Translations under genes and position numbers: made by a program
NCBI GenBank assembly: GCA_011037195.1
Contig: JAAEAF010002371.1
Span: 52,492 to 116,491, forward strand
Reading direction: 5' to 3'
Length of the DNA: 64,000 bases
Source: Triatoma infestans
Taxonomy: Eukaryota > Arthropoda > Insecta > Hemiptera > Reduviidae
The notes under the pieces: model-generated
The model's input: only the letters and a program-made list of their open reading frames with translations
The model's database searches: none
Told to the model about the DNA's origin: nothing
Shown here: one piece after another, positions 1 to 12,379 of the stretch
Layout: the number at the start of each line of letters is the position of its first letter
How positions within the stretch are numbered: position 1 is the first letter of the stretch

Positions 1-440
1 ATCGCCATCTGGCAAGCCTTCGGCCCTTTATGGGCTGTTGCGCCATGGTTTTTTTTCAATTCAAGCTTGGTATGTTGAAATGATTTTTACGAATTTTTTC
101 AGTCCTTTTTGAAAACTTTTTATTTTCTTATATCTTTTTCCTATCACAACGTTTCGACGCCGTTATGCATCATTTTCAAGAGATTTTTTTTTTCTTTTTA
201 TGTACTTTACATGATAAATATACATAAACATTACATTAATTATAATAAAAATTAACAAAAAAAAATTTTTTAAATTAGATTGAATTTTTGAAAAATTGAA
301 TTGTCGGTTTTTTTACATACTAAAAAATATAAGTTTTATGTCAAAAAAAAAAAAAAATTATATAAAAATACCAACCTTAATAAGTATTTACAGCCACAAT
401 TAAGCTTTGTTTTAAAAAACTATTTTAGGTAATCCTTTTT
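1..440. other. AT-rich flank with a truncated GC-rich repeat end
   Basis: The first 50 bases are GC-rich and contain a small hairpin (GGCCCTTTATGGGC). This is the style of the 3' end of an insect retrotransposon cut off by the window edge, but I cannot assign a family. Bases 50-440 are A/T homopolymers with no coding signal. Confidence 0.3.
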
Positions 441-681
441 GCATCGAAGGAAGTAGCTAAGTGGTTAGCGTACTGGACTCCCATTCGGAGGACCCGGGTT
501 CGAATCTAGCTGTGTTACCCTTAGATTTTTTTCTTCCTAGTAGCATCTACAGCTCACTGTCCGGTGATGGTCAGTGTTGTCTGTATCGAGAGAATACTGT
601 CCGGAGGCTGGCAGTGCACTGAGAAGGCTCCGGGCGCCAATGACCATAGATGTTGACGCGCCTTAAATTAAAAAAAAAAAT
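441..681 (+). repeat. tRNA-derived SINE (family A), near full length
   Basis: The head looks like a tRNA. It has a box A (TAGCTAAGTGG at about 454-464) and a box B (GGGTTCGAATC at about 497-507), the internal RNA polymerase III promoter of a tRNA-derived SINE. A unique body follows, ending in GTTGACGCGCCTTAAATT and a poly-A tail at about 669-680. A rough direct repeat (AATCCTTTTT upstream near 431, AATCTTTTT downstream near 683) fits a target-site duplication. Related copies lie at 4196-4384 and 21515-21640, so this is a mobile family and not a functional tRNA gene. Confidence 0.85.
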
Positions 682-699
682 ATAATCTTTTTAAAAATA

Positions 700-1530
700 A
701 TTCCTTGTCGGTTTTGTTAAAAAAAAGGCTGAAAAAATTGGTAAAAATCATGTCTGCATACCAAGATTATAAAAGAATGGAAAAAAAAATATTAACTACA
801 ATTAAAAAATAGAAGCCTGAATAAAAGAGAAAAGAAGAAACATCACGGCAATGTGACCCGGGGCTTTGTCACGGCGATCCATTACACTAGTATAGTAAGC
901 CCAAGCATTTAAGGAAATATTTATAGCCTTATTGGTACCTAATCAGAATATTACATTTGATCAAAACAGATAATTCCGTACAATAAAAGTACCCGTTCAA
1001 CAATCAAAGCAATTAAACTTTATACACAAAAACTAACAAATGATGATTTTTAATTTCAATTTAAAAAGTAGAACTTAATAATACGGGCGACTTGAAATTG
1101 TAACAGTTGTAAAGGAGGTGGTATTCTAGGAATGTGACCAGGATTACATTCTCATTTCTAGAATGTTGTGTTCTATTTACACCAGAAAACATTTAACCTA
1201 ATTGTGTTTAGCGTATTTTACTATAATTCGGTTCTAGATAATATCTTCAAGTATTACTTAATTTTGTTTTAAAGAATTAATTCAATTAATTCTCTTTTCA
1301 GTAGCTATCTTAGTTTTAGTAGTCATATAATGTTGATTATGGAAGGCTAACCAAATTCTAGGTTTTAAAAATAAAAGTGCCGCATCTTTATCATCCTTTT
1401 TAAATCTTTGGTATGTCCTAAGTATGGTGCTTTGGTATGGTAAGTTTGGGCCCCTATATCAAATAACGTACATAGGATAAATTGAAGCGGTCAAAAAAAA
1501 GGTTTTTACGACTCAGTTAGTTCCGAATAA
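700..1530. other. AT-rich stretch, nothing recognised
   Basis: No coding frame, repeat hallmark or RNA gene was recognised. There is a small GC-richer patch near 840-900. Confidence 0.4.
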
Positions 1531-1539
1531 TAGGTACCT

Positions 1540-2200
1540 ATGGTGATACTCCATGCTGAACTGCTAAAAGGATTCCAAGACTGGGCTCAGTCTCTTCAAC
1601 TTAGACGTTACAACAATGGCATCACATTCATTTACAAGCTGCTGCATAACAAACTAGACTGCTCTGATCTACTCTACACTCTTGATTTCCACATACCCTC
1701 CTATAATACCAGACAATTTTGTAAAATACCAGAAAATTAACTTTCTCTAAAAGAAAATATCTTACTCTTCTAATTGCACTAAATCCTTTTCGCCTCATGG
1801 ACAATTTTAATGCATTTATTTACAATATTACATGCATTAAATACATTCAGCTAATACTAAGTACATTATCATAATATTCTAATAATTAAAACAATATTTC
1901 TTTTTATATATTCTAAATTTGCCCCCCATGTGTTAATAGTTTTATGTTGCCATTTATTTAATTCTTAATTTTAATATCTTATCTTATAATTTTTTATATA
2001 CATTAACTTTTAATTATGTTATATTTATTTTCATACACTACAGTTACAGCATTTTTATATTGTTTTAATCGTACATATCATGTAATTGGAGACAACTCGT
2101 AACATAAATTTTGTTTTTGGTATTGTTATGAAGAAATTTGGCGAGGACCGGTCGACAGAGTTTCCTGTCTTTATCAAGGCTTTAATCTAAAAAAACAATA
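1540..2200 (+). pseudogene. Non-LTR retrotransposon, C-terminal end of reverse transcriptase plus 3' UTR
   Basis: A 66-residue frame (1540-1740) carries the block that follows the reverse-transcriptase domain in Jockey/CR1-type elements lacking RNase H. This block is a leucine/RR segment (LQLRRYNN), then YKLLHNKLDCSDLLYTLDF, then P-S-YNTR. After a stop, another frame at about 1781-1830 gives NPFRLMDNFN, which matches the usual last motif (P-x-R-M-x-x-x-x-N) of such ORFs. The rest is AT-rich 3' UTR running to about 2200. Everything upstream, including the catalytic RT, is absent, so this is a 5'-truncated and frame-broken copy. Confidence 0.7.
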
Positions 2201-2209
2201 CAATCAAGA

Positions 2210-3300
2210 ACTATAATGCATTAGTAATTCTGTAAAATGCAGAATAATAAAAAACAAAATAATTTTTTTGTTTTTATAATACTGAACTTACATATATTTA
2301 GATAGTCGTGAAGATGTGGAGAAAGAATTTTTAAACAAAGACATTTGTTACATGGAAAAATATAAAAATAGAAAATTAAAAGTCACTAGTTTTCTCTAAA
2401 GACTAGGTGTCCTAAATCATTTACAGAAATGAAAGTGGGTTGTATAGGCAAGTGAATGGGATTTGTGGAAATTTTTAGGGGTGGGGTAGGTGAAAGGGAA
2501 TTCTAGAAGGTCATGTTTTGAAAAAAACCGTTATACAACGCGTACAAATTATTAGTATCACTAGGAAAATTAACAGGAAATTTATATCTTTTGATATATA
2601 TCATTTCTAATATATTGTTTTTTTTTTCCCTGTTAGTTTCTTTTGCTAGTACTTTTGTTTTAGAAAAATCAAATTTATGATTTTTTCCCCCCTAAAATGT
2701 TTCGATAGTGTTACATTGTGGTTCCCCATTGAATTGTTTTTGGTGTTATTATTTGATTTTACAATCTCTGAAAGCCGAACTTAGTTTTAGTATTATTTAA
2801 CAACGCATTTAATTTGATTTTGGTTTGAATGATAACTAGGAAATATCGTAAAAAAAAAAAAAAAAATGAAGGGAAAATTGTAATGCGCACTAGGGCTATG
2901 TAAAACTAAAAAATGAAACATTATTGCAAAATCCATGGTGGTTCTAGGCCTGCCAGACGGGATCTCTATTATTAAGCTTAGGCTCAGCAAACGGCAAGTT
3001 CTATATTAAATTCATTGCTCGCTATGTGACATTGTGTTTTCGAAACTAGAGTTTGCTATTGAATGAAGGCTTTCCTCAATGTTAATACCGTTGGAACCCT
3101 GGTTGGAATCAAATCCTGATCACTATCAAATGCGAGGTGCTTACAATTAGGATAATATAAAAGCTAATAAATGTATTTTATTTGGTTGCTCCATCTGCCA
3201 AGCATAGACTTGTCGTTTACAAAAAAATTCAATTATCCACCTCCCTATTACTGCTCTACTGTACAAGTTGATCCTTGTAATATATTATAAATCCTTCAAT
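2210..3300. other. AT-rich stretch, nothing firmly recognised
   Basis: No supported coding region. Contains short poly-A and poly-T runs (for example a run of A near 2850). Confidence 0.4.
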
Positions 3301-3309
3301 TAAGTTGAA

Positions 3310-3860
3310 CGGTAACTAAGCCTGATAGTGATGTGACGTCAAATTTTTGAAAATTGATTTTTTAGTGGATATACATCTTGAGGACACACCTGAGCATGAA
3401 AAAGTGTTTTTGGCGGTATGGTCCGTGTATATGGGATCAAAATATTCCGAAAATAAAAATTGCAAGAAGCTCAAACTTGATTTCCATTTAAGTATTTACT
3501 ACGGCATCTCCTACGTTAATTTTTGGATAAAATCCACCAAATGAAAGTGCGACCTTTATTAAGCATTTTCTTTTTCAAGTTTTTCACGATTTTGTCAAAT
3601 ATAGCTTCAACAATTTTCTTTTAAACTTCGCACACTGGTTAAGACACATAAATGCCTATTACTTATTTGCATCTTTTTACAGTAAAACTAAGATTTTGGG
3701 ATGATCTGGAAAAGTAGCAAATTCAACTTTCCTTTAAAGTGCCACTAGAATATAATTTTTTTTTTTTGGAAGGGTATAATGAGAGAGTTCTATTGTGTGT
3801 ATTTTTTGAAAGAGTTCTATTGTGTCACCTATTGGTGTAGGGGAGACCTCTCAAGCTACA
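3310..3860 (+). repeat. Dispersed element D, degenerate copy
   Basis: Fragments of the dispersed family that is best preserved at 38190-39236 can be followed in order: the 'fused to ATACATCTTGAGG' block, the 'AGAAGCTCAAACTTGAT' block, and the 'CTCCTAC..TTTTGG..AAATCCACC' block. The copy is strongly diverged and frame-free. Confidence 0.5.
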
Positions 3861-4195
3861 GCACTTTACCATGTAATTTCTCTTAAAGATCGCTGAATTT
3901 GAAGAATTTCTATGAAGGATATAAACCTCCTTCAACCCACGTTACTAAACCTTCTCTAGATGATAATATCGCAGGAAATCTGTAGGATGTGTATTTGAGT
4001 CTTCTCCAACATTCCACAGAATCGTGCAAGTACGATTACTTTCTAGGTTTAGCCTCCATGAATCTGCAATGCCCCAAAAAACCAACATTGTATTTCGCAC
4101 TTAAGGTTAACCAATTTTTTTCAAGCTCTGGAATTCTGGCAATCATAATAAGCAAAATGATAATGTATAAAGTAATAATAACTAATAATAATTTT

Positions 4196-4384
4196 GGGCT
4201 CTCACGCGGAGGACCCGGGTTTGAGTCCAGCTGTGCTATCCTTAGATTTTCTCTTTCTAGGAGTCTCTACAACTCACTGTTCGGTGGTGGACAGTGTTGC
4301 CTGTAACAACACATCCGGAAGTTTACTGAGAAGGCTCCGGGCGCCAATATAGATGTTGACGCGCCTTAAATTAAAAAAAAAAAA
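4196..4384 (+). repeat. SINE family A, 5'-damaged copy
   Basis: It matches the SINE at 441-681 from just before box B (GGGTTTGAGTCC, about 4218-4229) to the tail TTGACGCGCCTTAAATT plus poly-A at about 4372-4384. Box A is not visible and the body has internal deletions, so the copy is 5' truncated or eroded. Confidence 0.8.
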
Positions 4385-4526
4385 TGATATGTTATCAGGG
4401 CAAAGCCCTACACAAAGAGTTCGGTCAAAGAGTCTATAAACATTTACAGACTCTTATAGCACTAATACAAAAGTAAAAGTAAAATACAATTAGATGACGC
4501 TATGAAAAAATAAAAACAAAAAATAA

Positions 4527-5110
4527 CTATATTATACCTTCAACAAAAATGATCATATTGAAATGATCATCCCAGCAAAATAATAAAGTAAGTTTCTTAT
4601 ATCTGTAAGATTTATAGAATGAAAAATTAAAGGAAAATAAAAGGTGGAATAAGTCTTCCGGTTCTTGTTTGTTATAAATACTACATAACTCTATGGGATT
4701 AATTTTGTATGTAATGCCATCAATGGTTGCTTTAATAATAAATTTTGAACTCAATCTTAATTGGGCCAAGAACTTTGTGAATTTAAATGGTATATTACAA
4801 CTCAAGTAAGAATGAGGCTGTTGATTTTTATGAGCAGAATAAATTAGACTAAAATTAGATCTGTTTACACAATCAATAATCTTACTCAATCAGATAACTC
4901 CTGCAGAAAGTCAAAATATCATTTTTTGTATTCCTAAACTGCTCAAGATCTTTTATGGCTGAACTTCAGTTCAGAGAGAGATCAACAGAACTAAAAACAT
5001 TACACAGCTGAGAAATCCAGTTGTATGTAACATTTGCACTTTTATGTTGTTCACACAGTCTTGAGAAACACAGTAACGGATATCTATTGGACGGCATAGA
5101 TTTTAATTTA
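4527..5110 (-). pseudogene. Non-LTR retrotransposon ORF2 C-terminus, degenerate
   Basis: On the minus strand, frame pieces from about 5110 down to 4890 read as SANVTYNWISQLCNVF and then SSAIKDLEQFRNTK, interrupted by stops. A 120-residue frame (4889-4527) follows, with FTKFLAQLRLSSKF and then a degenerate zinc-knuckle region (CSIYNKQEPEDLFHLLFSF). In non-LTR elements this position normally holds a C-x2-C...H...C motif, so the cysteines have largely decayed here. A related but better-preserved copy lies at 47953-48299. No RT or endonuclease is attached. Confidence 0.6.
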
Positions 5111-5439
5111 TATAATCAATTTGAATGAGCCTAATGGTAACTACACTTAATATGATTTGATAAAGTAAATAAATAATTTTAAGAGTTAAATAACAAATAA
5201 TTTAAAATGATTATAATAAATAAACTAATATGCACAACTATGAAAATAATTATAAGTAAAACCTTGCATAGGGACGCGCTCGGAACTCACGTATAACTGC
5301 CGCTGTAAAATGATACTGATATAATGGTGTGGCTACTCGTATAATGATGAATGATATAATGATCCCCTCTTCCAGTGGAGCGAAGTTTATATTAGTCTTA
5401 CTCACACACTGTCAAGTGTGTAAGTAAGTTCTCACACTA

Positions 5440-5680
5440 AGACATCTCTAGTAGCGTGCGACCTTGTGCGACCTTGGTTAGGTCGGCGACCAGTGATTCA
5501 GGTCAGTGGCCAGATTTGGTCGCCCATCGGCGACTTTCAAAGACCAGGTGGCTTCTTTTCAATAGACAAGGCTTTATCGGTGCTTGTCTTTGATACCTTT
5601 GTATTGAAAAGGCGGCAGCCGGCTGTGGGGCTACTAGTTATAAATTATTCTTTTTGTTAAATTATTCCTTTTGTTATATT
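5440..5680. other. GC-richer patch of unknown origin
   Basis: A short GC-richer interval with an open frame of about 64 codons on the plus strand. The translation has no recognisable domain and no splice context. It is probably a repeat fragment lying just downstream (in minus-strand terms) of the RT relic at 5760-6310. Confidence 0.25.
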
Positions 5681-5759
5681 TTGTGAAGGCTTTGACATTG
5701 CTATGTCATTACACAGTCTATAGGTTATAAGTTGGAACATATTCGAGTACAACATCATT

Positions 5760-6310
5760 AAAAAAACAAACATCTATTTCACTTTGTATGAGATTTTGAA
5801 AATCTAACAACTTTCGATTTATGGGTGTAAACGCAGAGATTATTTTCTTTACAATAAACTTCTAGGCAGATAAGTTTTGATCGGGTATCAGTGTAGTAAT
5901 CGCCGAATAAAACCATATCATCCGCATACAGCAACATGATATCAGAGCGACTCCGAACTGGAATGGGACTCTCGGGTCTCTAAAGTACATCTCAACGTCA
6001 CTAATATAGGAACTGAATAACAGCGGGCTCATTGACTCACCTTGTAAAACACCCTCCGTGATATCAATCGTTTCTCTGATAACTGGTTGTCATATCTAAT
6101 TTTTCAAAGTCGCGTTATTATAAAAAAATTTTAGAAGCCTGATAATTTTACTACTAAGGCCAATCTTAATCAAATTTTAACCACAATAAATTATGATTCA
6201 AACTGTCAAATGCTCTCCCGAAATCAATAAAAGCATAGTACAATTCACCTCGGGTATGGGACAATTTAAACTGCAATAAAGATGTTAATACAAAGATTAG
6301 TGCATAAAGT
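5760..6310 (-). pseudogene. Non-LTR reverse transcriptase fragment
   Basis: On the minus strand, RT motifs appear in the correct order in shifting frames. AFIDFGRAFDSLNHNLLW (about 6236-6182) carries the first catalytic aspartate. EGVLQGESMSPLLFSSYISD (about 6060-6000) is the glycine-glutamine block. MLLYADDMVLFG carries the catalytic YADD (codons for YADD at 5928-5917). NNLCVYTHKSKVVRF then corresponds to the post-catalytic KTK region. The GESMSP...YADDMVL style is that of non-LTR elements other than the Jockey type seen at 29920-30762. Frameshifts between motifs and the missing endonuclease show it is dead. Confidence 0.75.
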
Positions 6311-6354
6311 AGACGGAGTTTAAAGAAAATCCCGAAATAAATTGAATAAATTAT

Positions 6355-7200
6355 TTAGTAAAGTTGCACTTCCGGTGATGGATTCGGACCGGATCCTTAG
6401 TTGGTGAAGCCTAAATGAAATATAAAAAATTTAAGATCCACGCAAATTTTCTTTTTGAGATATTTTTTTCAAACACGCACGCACACAAATACAGACAATT
6501 CTTTATACATTTTTCGTACTCAAGGAATCTCAAAAACAAGTATTTCTGGTGGAAATTCAATTTTGATAATTTGACATTTATCGGAAAATATCTTTTTCAG
6601 CAAGAAAGATAAAGTAAAAAAAAAAATCTGGCGTGAAAAATTCACACTACTTTCTCTAATTGCAGTCGCACTTCCGTTCATCTGATTTTCTTCAAACATG
6701 GAATTTCAGTTACATATTTAATTCTAATTAATATTATTTAGATGATATAATTATACATTAAATGCAAAATAGCACTTTGTTAGAAAACATAATCCCAAAC
6801 TTAAACGATTTGAAAGCCCCCCCTTAAATGAATTTTCCCAGAGAAATGTTTTAAATAAATAATTGTAGCTCATAGTATGTGTAATCTACTCATAACCAAG
6901 GATTAAAAAAAAAAAAAAAAAAAAAACAAAATCGTAAGAAGCCATTTCTGTGATAATCGCGCAAAAGTGCGATTTAAAAGTGATTTAGTTGAGTGGTACT
7001 TCCGGTTAAAGAATTTTTGATACATAACTTACTGTCGGATCCCATAGTGATACCTAAACGGAATAACAAGTTTGAACTTTCTGCGATTTTTCATTTTTGA
7101 GCTATGCTGTTTACATAGATACATATATACACACACACACAAAACCATAAGTAAGATGAAATCTTATCTTGCCAGATTTGGGATAATCCAAACAGCTAAA
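6355..7200 (-). repeat. Dispersed element D, two adjoining degenerate copies
   Basis: Minus-oriented fragments carry the family signatures GCACTTCCGGT, 'ATACCTAAACGGAATA..AAGTTTGAACTTTCTGCG', and a short (CA)n run (about 7128-7140). Two successive copies of the CACTTCCGGT module show that the internal module is repeated. Confidence 0.55.
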
Positions 7201-8380
7201 TTTGTGTATACAAACTTTGGACCATATCCTATTTATTGTCTCTAATCAGTGTGTCACAAATTCATCAAATGGTCACAAAGAATTATCCGTTGGCTACCTG
7301 AAAAACAGTATATCTACTTCAAGATTCTTTCTATACATCAGTTTTTAAAATTTATTTCTAAGATAGACACTTTGACATTTTATTAATCAAAATAATATTA
7401 ATTATTTGTATTTAAGATTTTTGACAATAACAATAATTGAATAATAAATGATATTCTACTGATGGTAGTATATTATAGTAACCCAAAAAAAGTATCCTCG
7501 AATAATTATGCAAGCGAGCGATTTAACTTTTTTTCCTTGATAAATTATGTAAGTATGAGTATTCTATTTTTTTTATTTATCTAAACCAATCATTAAATCG
7601 GAGATCGATAATCAGAAACGAATCCTAGCCACAGTAGTTATAATAACCGCCACTTTGTCGGCCAGTCTTATTCAGCTATAATCAACTCTCATTTTCTTAT
7701 GAAGCTCTGGAATATTTTCCTCACAGATTCCGTCATCTGTTTCGGTTTAGTCGTTCAGAATTTGTTTTTAAAATTAAACCCATTTTCACAAGTTTCAATT
7801 AATTTTAAATTCTGGTTTATTAATTTCCAAGCACTTTTGGTTGTCAAACAAAATAATTAATCTTAATATATAATTCACTAAGATTTTCGTCTGCTACTAA
7901 TTCTCTTTTTATTTGTAATTTGACAATGCCATGGACACATATGATTAAGCCCAGAATCCATATGTAACTCAGATAGTTACAATCAATAATTTTTGTTCTT
8001 TTTTTTCTTTAATCATAGATTAAATAACACTTGTTTTTGTTGAATTTTAGATAAAACTGAAGCCGTCTTCTTCAAATCAAAAGTTCAAGAGTTATGTATA
8101 AATTTAAAGGCTGGTGGGAAGCTAATCCTGAAGAAGCTTTTGGAAATATTTTTATATGAAGAATATTTCAGATATTCGTCCATTCCTTCAATGTATAAGT
8201 TATAAATCAGTATCTTCAGTTATTTAAATGCAAACCTGTATATGTTATGCAAATTACAGTATGTAAACTCTAGTCTCAGAGAGAACCACTTCAAATGCTT
8301 TAGATATATACTTTACATGTACACTTACTATTTTAAAATATATTTTTGAGATAAAAAATAGGAATAAAGTAAATCAATAC
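7200..8380. other. AT-rich stretch, nothing recognised
   Basis: No coding potential, RNA gene or repeat hallmark was recognised before the retrotransposon that begins near 8380. Confidence 0.4.
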
Positions 8381-9442
8381 GAATAATTATTTTGAATTGC
8401 CTTATAGAGATGACCTGTGTGATGTCGAGTATATAAACTGTCAAAATATTTTGAATAAAAATGATTCATATGTGTTTTACAGTGGTGATTGTGGAACAGT
8501 GTTTCATTTAAACTGTACTGGATTGAAAGAAGAAGAAAAAAAAAATCGTTAATGGGATATAACAAACTTTACTGGTTATGTAGTAAATGTGACAAGGTGA
8601 AGGTTACTGCTCTCACTGATAATTTAATCAAGAATTTAATGTCGACAATTTTCTCTCTTCAAGAAGAACTAAACATATTAAGAAATAAGGATAAAATGAT
8701 AAATGAGACTGTAACTATGTGCAACTGCACCCGATTACTTTCCACGATTACAACAGAATTGGTACAGATTACGGAAAATCAGTTAGCATTAAAACAGGAA
8801 ATGGAATTAATAAAGAATGGTAAAGTATCTTCTAATACAGCAGAAACTGAAATACCTGAAACTAATAATATAAACAAAGTTGAAAACATAACCTTTCACA
8901 GAGGTAAGAATTCCAAGCGTAGAAAAAAAAACAAACAAGAAATTGATTTAATTGAAGAAAATTGTAGTATGCCGAACCTTACACTGCATGTACAGCCGAT
9001 TGAATCATCACCATTTGATTATGTTGAAAACAATGGTGATACTTACAGAAAAATATATTCTGACGTCATTAGACAAGGGAACAATAAAATACAATTAATT
9101 GATGAAAATAAGGAAAATGAAGGATTTTGGACTGAAGTTATGGCAAAAAAAAAAAGTAATACAGATGTAAAAAAGAAGAAAATTCTAGTGGGAACCTCTC
9201 AGACTGAAAGTGAGCTTGTGGGTGTTAAAAAAGCCTGGCTGCATCTTGGTAAATTACAGGAAAGTGCTTTCCTGAAATAAGCATTTCAGTTACAAAATTA
9301 GAATCAAAAGGAAAAAATTGTAGCTTCCGACTGGGAGTTGATTATAACCTAAAAGATACGCTTCTGAAGAGTGATGCTTGGCCAAGAAATGTTACATTAA
9401 GACGTTTTTTATTCCCAAGACGAGTGGCAGTACTACCGCCAT
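8380..9442 (+). pseudogene. Non-LTR retrotransposon ORF1 with PHD-type zinc finger
   Basis: ORF1 of the element that continues to 12360. Reading from about 8390, a PHD-like finger is visible (CGTVFHLNCTGLK, then after a frameshift WLCSKCDKVK). The frame breaks in the A-run near 8536-8546. A 263-codon frame (8489-9280) follows, with a leucine-rich, probably coiled-coil part (residues about 45-110), basic clusters and acidic stretches. After another shift near 9275 the end reads SFRLGVDYNLKDTLLKS, DAWPRNVTLRRFLFPRR and a stop at about 9440. PHD fingers in ORF1 proteins are known from CR1-group and related non-LTR elements; they likely serve nucleoprotein function. At least two frameshifts show that this copy cannot make the intact protein. 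Confidence 0.75.
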
Positions 9443-9447
9443 AAGAA

Positions 9448-12193
9448 GTTTCAATATGTGGCACCAAAATATGCAAGGCATAGGGAACAAAGTTACACTA
9501 ATTGATAGTGTAGCTCTAAAGGGGGAGATATGATGTTCTATGTTTGTCGGAACGTTGGATAAAATGCGAAGAGCAATTGAATCTGTGTGTTCCTGAAGGC
9601 TACAAGTTAGCAACGTCTTTCTGCAGATCCAGGGCCCAGCATGGAGGAGTTGCCATATTCCTCAAGTCTGGATTTCATTTTGAGGTACTTACCAAAGTAA
9701 ATATATTATCTGTTGAATCGGTTTGTGAATTTACAGCTATAGAAGTAAAAAATTTAGTAATTATAACACTATACCGTCCACCAAATAGTAACTGTGATAT
9801 GTTTTTTATTATTATGTCTAAGGTTTTTAATTATATATTTAATCTAAGGGAACACGCTGTGATATGTGGAATTTTAATATTAATGTTTTAAATAATGATA
9901 AATTAGTTTTAGATTTCAAAAATTTATGTTGTACATATGGTTTTTATTTAACATCAGAAGTACCTACTAGACTACATTCTTGCTTAGATAATATTATAAC
10001 TAATATTGATAAAAATAATTTTAAAATAGGTGTAATTAAATATCACATAAGTGATCTTTAAGACAATTTATTACTTCTTTGATTATATACACAGGGACAG
10101 AAATCTGGAAAAATTGACCAAAACAAGGCCACTTAGAAAAGAAAATATGGATTTATTCAATTATTTAATCAGTATTGTTAACTGGGATAAATTACTTAGT
10201 GGTAATGACAGCGATAAAGATTTTTATACATTCTTGAACATTTTGTTATACTATTATGAGCTATATTTTCCATTAATGATTCAAAAACGAAATATGCCAA
10301 GTAGGAATTGGGTACAACAGCTGAGCTGCAGCAGATGAAGTTCAGATTAGATATGATTCATGAATGGGTTAAAAGTGGTAAAAAGCAAATAACACAAAGC
10401 TGTAAAACCTTAAAAAAAATTATAAGAGTACTTTAAAAATAGCTAAATTGTCATATAATGACAAATATGTAATGAATTCTGTAAATAAAAATAAAGCAAT
10501 TTGGAGTGTTATAATCGATGCTCAGAATAAAACCACTAAAACAAAAACTATCGTGAAGGCAGAAGATTTTAATACTTACTTTGCTCAGCTGCCTGAAGTT
10601 TTAAGTACAACAGTTCATAACAGTATTCATCTCAGCGAATAGAGCAGTTCCAAATCAAAAATCGTTTTGACTTTGTGGAGGTTGTTGAAGAGAATGTATT
10701 AAACATTAAGAGTATGAAAGGAAAGAAGACTGAAGATCATTATGGTCTTTCAAATTATTTTATTAAGAAGACAATACATTCCTATATCAAACCTCTTACA
10801 AAATTAATATATAATTGTCTGAGAAAAGGAACATTCCCGCAGATCTTAAAAATCATAAAAATTACACCTGTTACACAAAAAAGGAGACATAAATAGTGTG
10901 ACCAGTTTCCGAGCTATTGCAATTGTGCCGGTTATTTCAAAATTACTGGAATCACTGGTAGCCAACCAGCTATCTGCTTATTTTGAAACCTTAGGGTTAT
11001 TTAATAAGAATCAGTATGGCTATAGATCGAACAGTTCAACTCAACACGCCATGTGTGCCTTAGATGAGGAAATATTTCAAGCCTTTGAAAAAAAGAAATA
11101 TGTGGATCACGTTTTGTGACTTGAGTAAAGCTTTTGACATGGTATCTCATAAAATACTGTTAAATAAGTTGCATAGATGGTGAGTAGTTGGCATTTTTTA
11201 AGCAATATTTAACACGGAGATTACAGTATGTGTTACAAGAAGGAGAAACATCGAAATTAAGGTTGGTAAAGTACGGAGTTCCTCAAGGCTCTGTTTTAGG
11301 ACCACTCCTTTTCTTAATTTCTTATATAATTTTTATATGATATTTTCTTTTATAATGACGTTGGTGAGTGCTCCTCAGGAAGGTTCCTGTTTTTTGCGGA
11401 CTATACCACACTCATAACGAAGGATAAAAGTTATGATAACGTTCGGACAAGCACCACTAATGTTCTGTTGTTTGTGGAAAAGTGGTTAACACAAAATAAA
11501 TTATCTTTAAATAAAGAAAAAACAGTAACAACTGTTTCACTTAAATCAAAAACAAAACAAACCACCTGTGAAATTTTTAGGCTTATTAATTGATTCTAAT
11601 CTCTCCTGGAAGGGACATGTATAGGAGTTGAGTGGTAAGCTGGCAAAAATGATCTACTTGTTCAAAAAGCTAGGGGATTTAGTATCTCTGGAGGTACTTA
11701 AAACAGCGTATTTCAGATTGTTCCAGTCAAAGCTGAGCTATGGTTTACTATTATGGGGAGCAGCCACTAATGCAAAAACTGTTTTTAAAATGCAAAAAAA
11801 GGCCTTGAGGATCATATTTAATAGGAAAAAATCAGACAGCTGTAAACCATTATTTAAAGAGCATGGCATACCTACGTTGCCGTCTTATTTCATTTATGTG
11901 AACCTAATGGATTTAAAGATAGTGAGAATAAAGATTTAAGGAGTAATAAACATTCCTACAATGTAAGGACTAAAAATAACTTACAGATTGCTAAAAACAG
12001 ACTGTTCAAATGTGATAAAGCTCCCAGCTCAATGGCCACTAAAATGTTTAATTTAATTCCTGAATCAATGAGAAATTTAGAAAAGAAAAAATTTCAAAAA
12101 ATTATTAAAACTTTTTTAGTAAAAAACACTTTTTACAAACTAGAAGAGTATCTAGCTAACAAATGGAATGTAACCCAGTTCAACGCTGACTGA
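9448..12193 (+). pseudogene. Non-LTR retrotransposon ORF2 (endonuclease + reverse transcriptase), inactivated
   Basis: The APE-type endonuclease begins at about 9452 (MWHQNMQGIGNKV). It continues with LSERWIK (about 9545) and HGGVAIFLKSG (about 9632), then YRPPNSN (about 9773). At the catalytic GDFN block (about 9866-9880) one G is missing, which removes the aspartate and shifts the frame. RT blocks follow: FRAIAIVPVISKLLESLV (from about 10905), NQYGYRSNSSTQHAM (about 11009), CDLSKAFDMVSHKILL (about 11114, after a shift), [13 protein letters not shown] (about 11278) and FFADYTTLI (about 11390). In the last block the second catalytic aspartate of the usual ADD is tyrosine (codon TAT at 11402-11404). 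The thumb and tail region continues with KWLTQNKLSLNKEKT and VKFLGLLIDSNLSWKGHV, and ends with NVTQFNAD and a stop near 12193. No RNase H is seen, which supports a CR1/Jockey-type affiliation over the I/R1 type. Confidence 0.85.
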
Positions 12194-12379
12194 TCTGACA
12201 CTATCTATTTTGCAAGTAATCAAGTAATGTGTTAATAATATTTACTGTAGGTCAAAGAATATTTGTTTGTATATATTGCAGCCACATATTGACGAGCCTA
12301 TTGAATGTAAAAACATATGTCCAGGCAAATAAATATATTCTATATCTTCGTCAAATGTATGCCATACAAAAACACTTAA

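Larger units (their letters stand above)
8380..12360 (+). mobile_element. CR1/Jockey-like non-LTR retrotransposon, nearly full length, dead
   Basis: Envelope of the two ORFs above plus a short 3' UTR (12194 to about 12360) that includes AATAAATATATTC near 12329. The length of about 4 kb is normal for the group. No clear target-site duplication could be defined, and the 5' end is taken as the start of the readable ORF1 frame. Multiple frameshifts and loss of two catalytic aspartates mean it depends on other copies for any mobility. Confidence 0.75.

Noticed and set aside
447..520. Possible genuine tRNA gene
   Set aside because: Only boxes A and B match; acceptor and anticodon arms do not pair, and the sequence continues into a SINE body with poly-A, present in several copies.
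3347..3544. 65-codon plus-strand frame MKIDFLVDIHLEDTPEH
   Set aside because: Matches a degraded copy of dispersed element D; no homologous frame in other copies.
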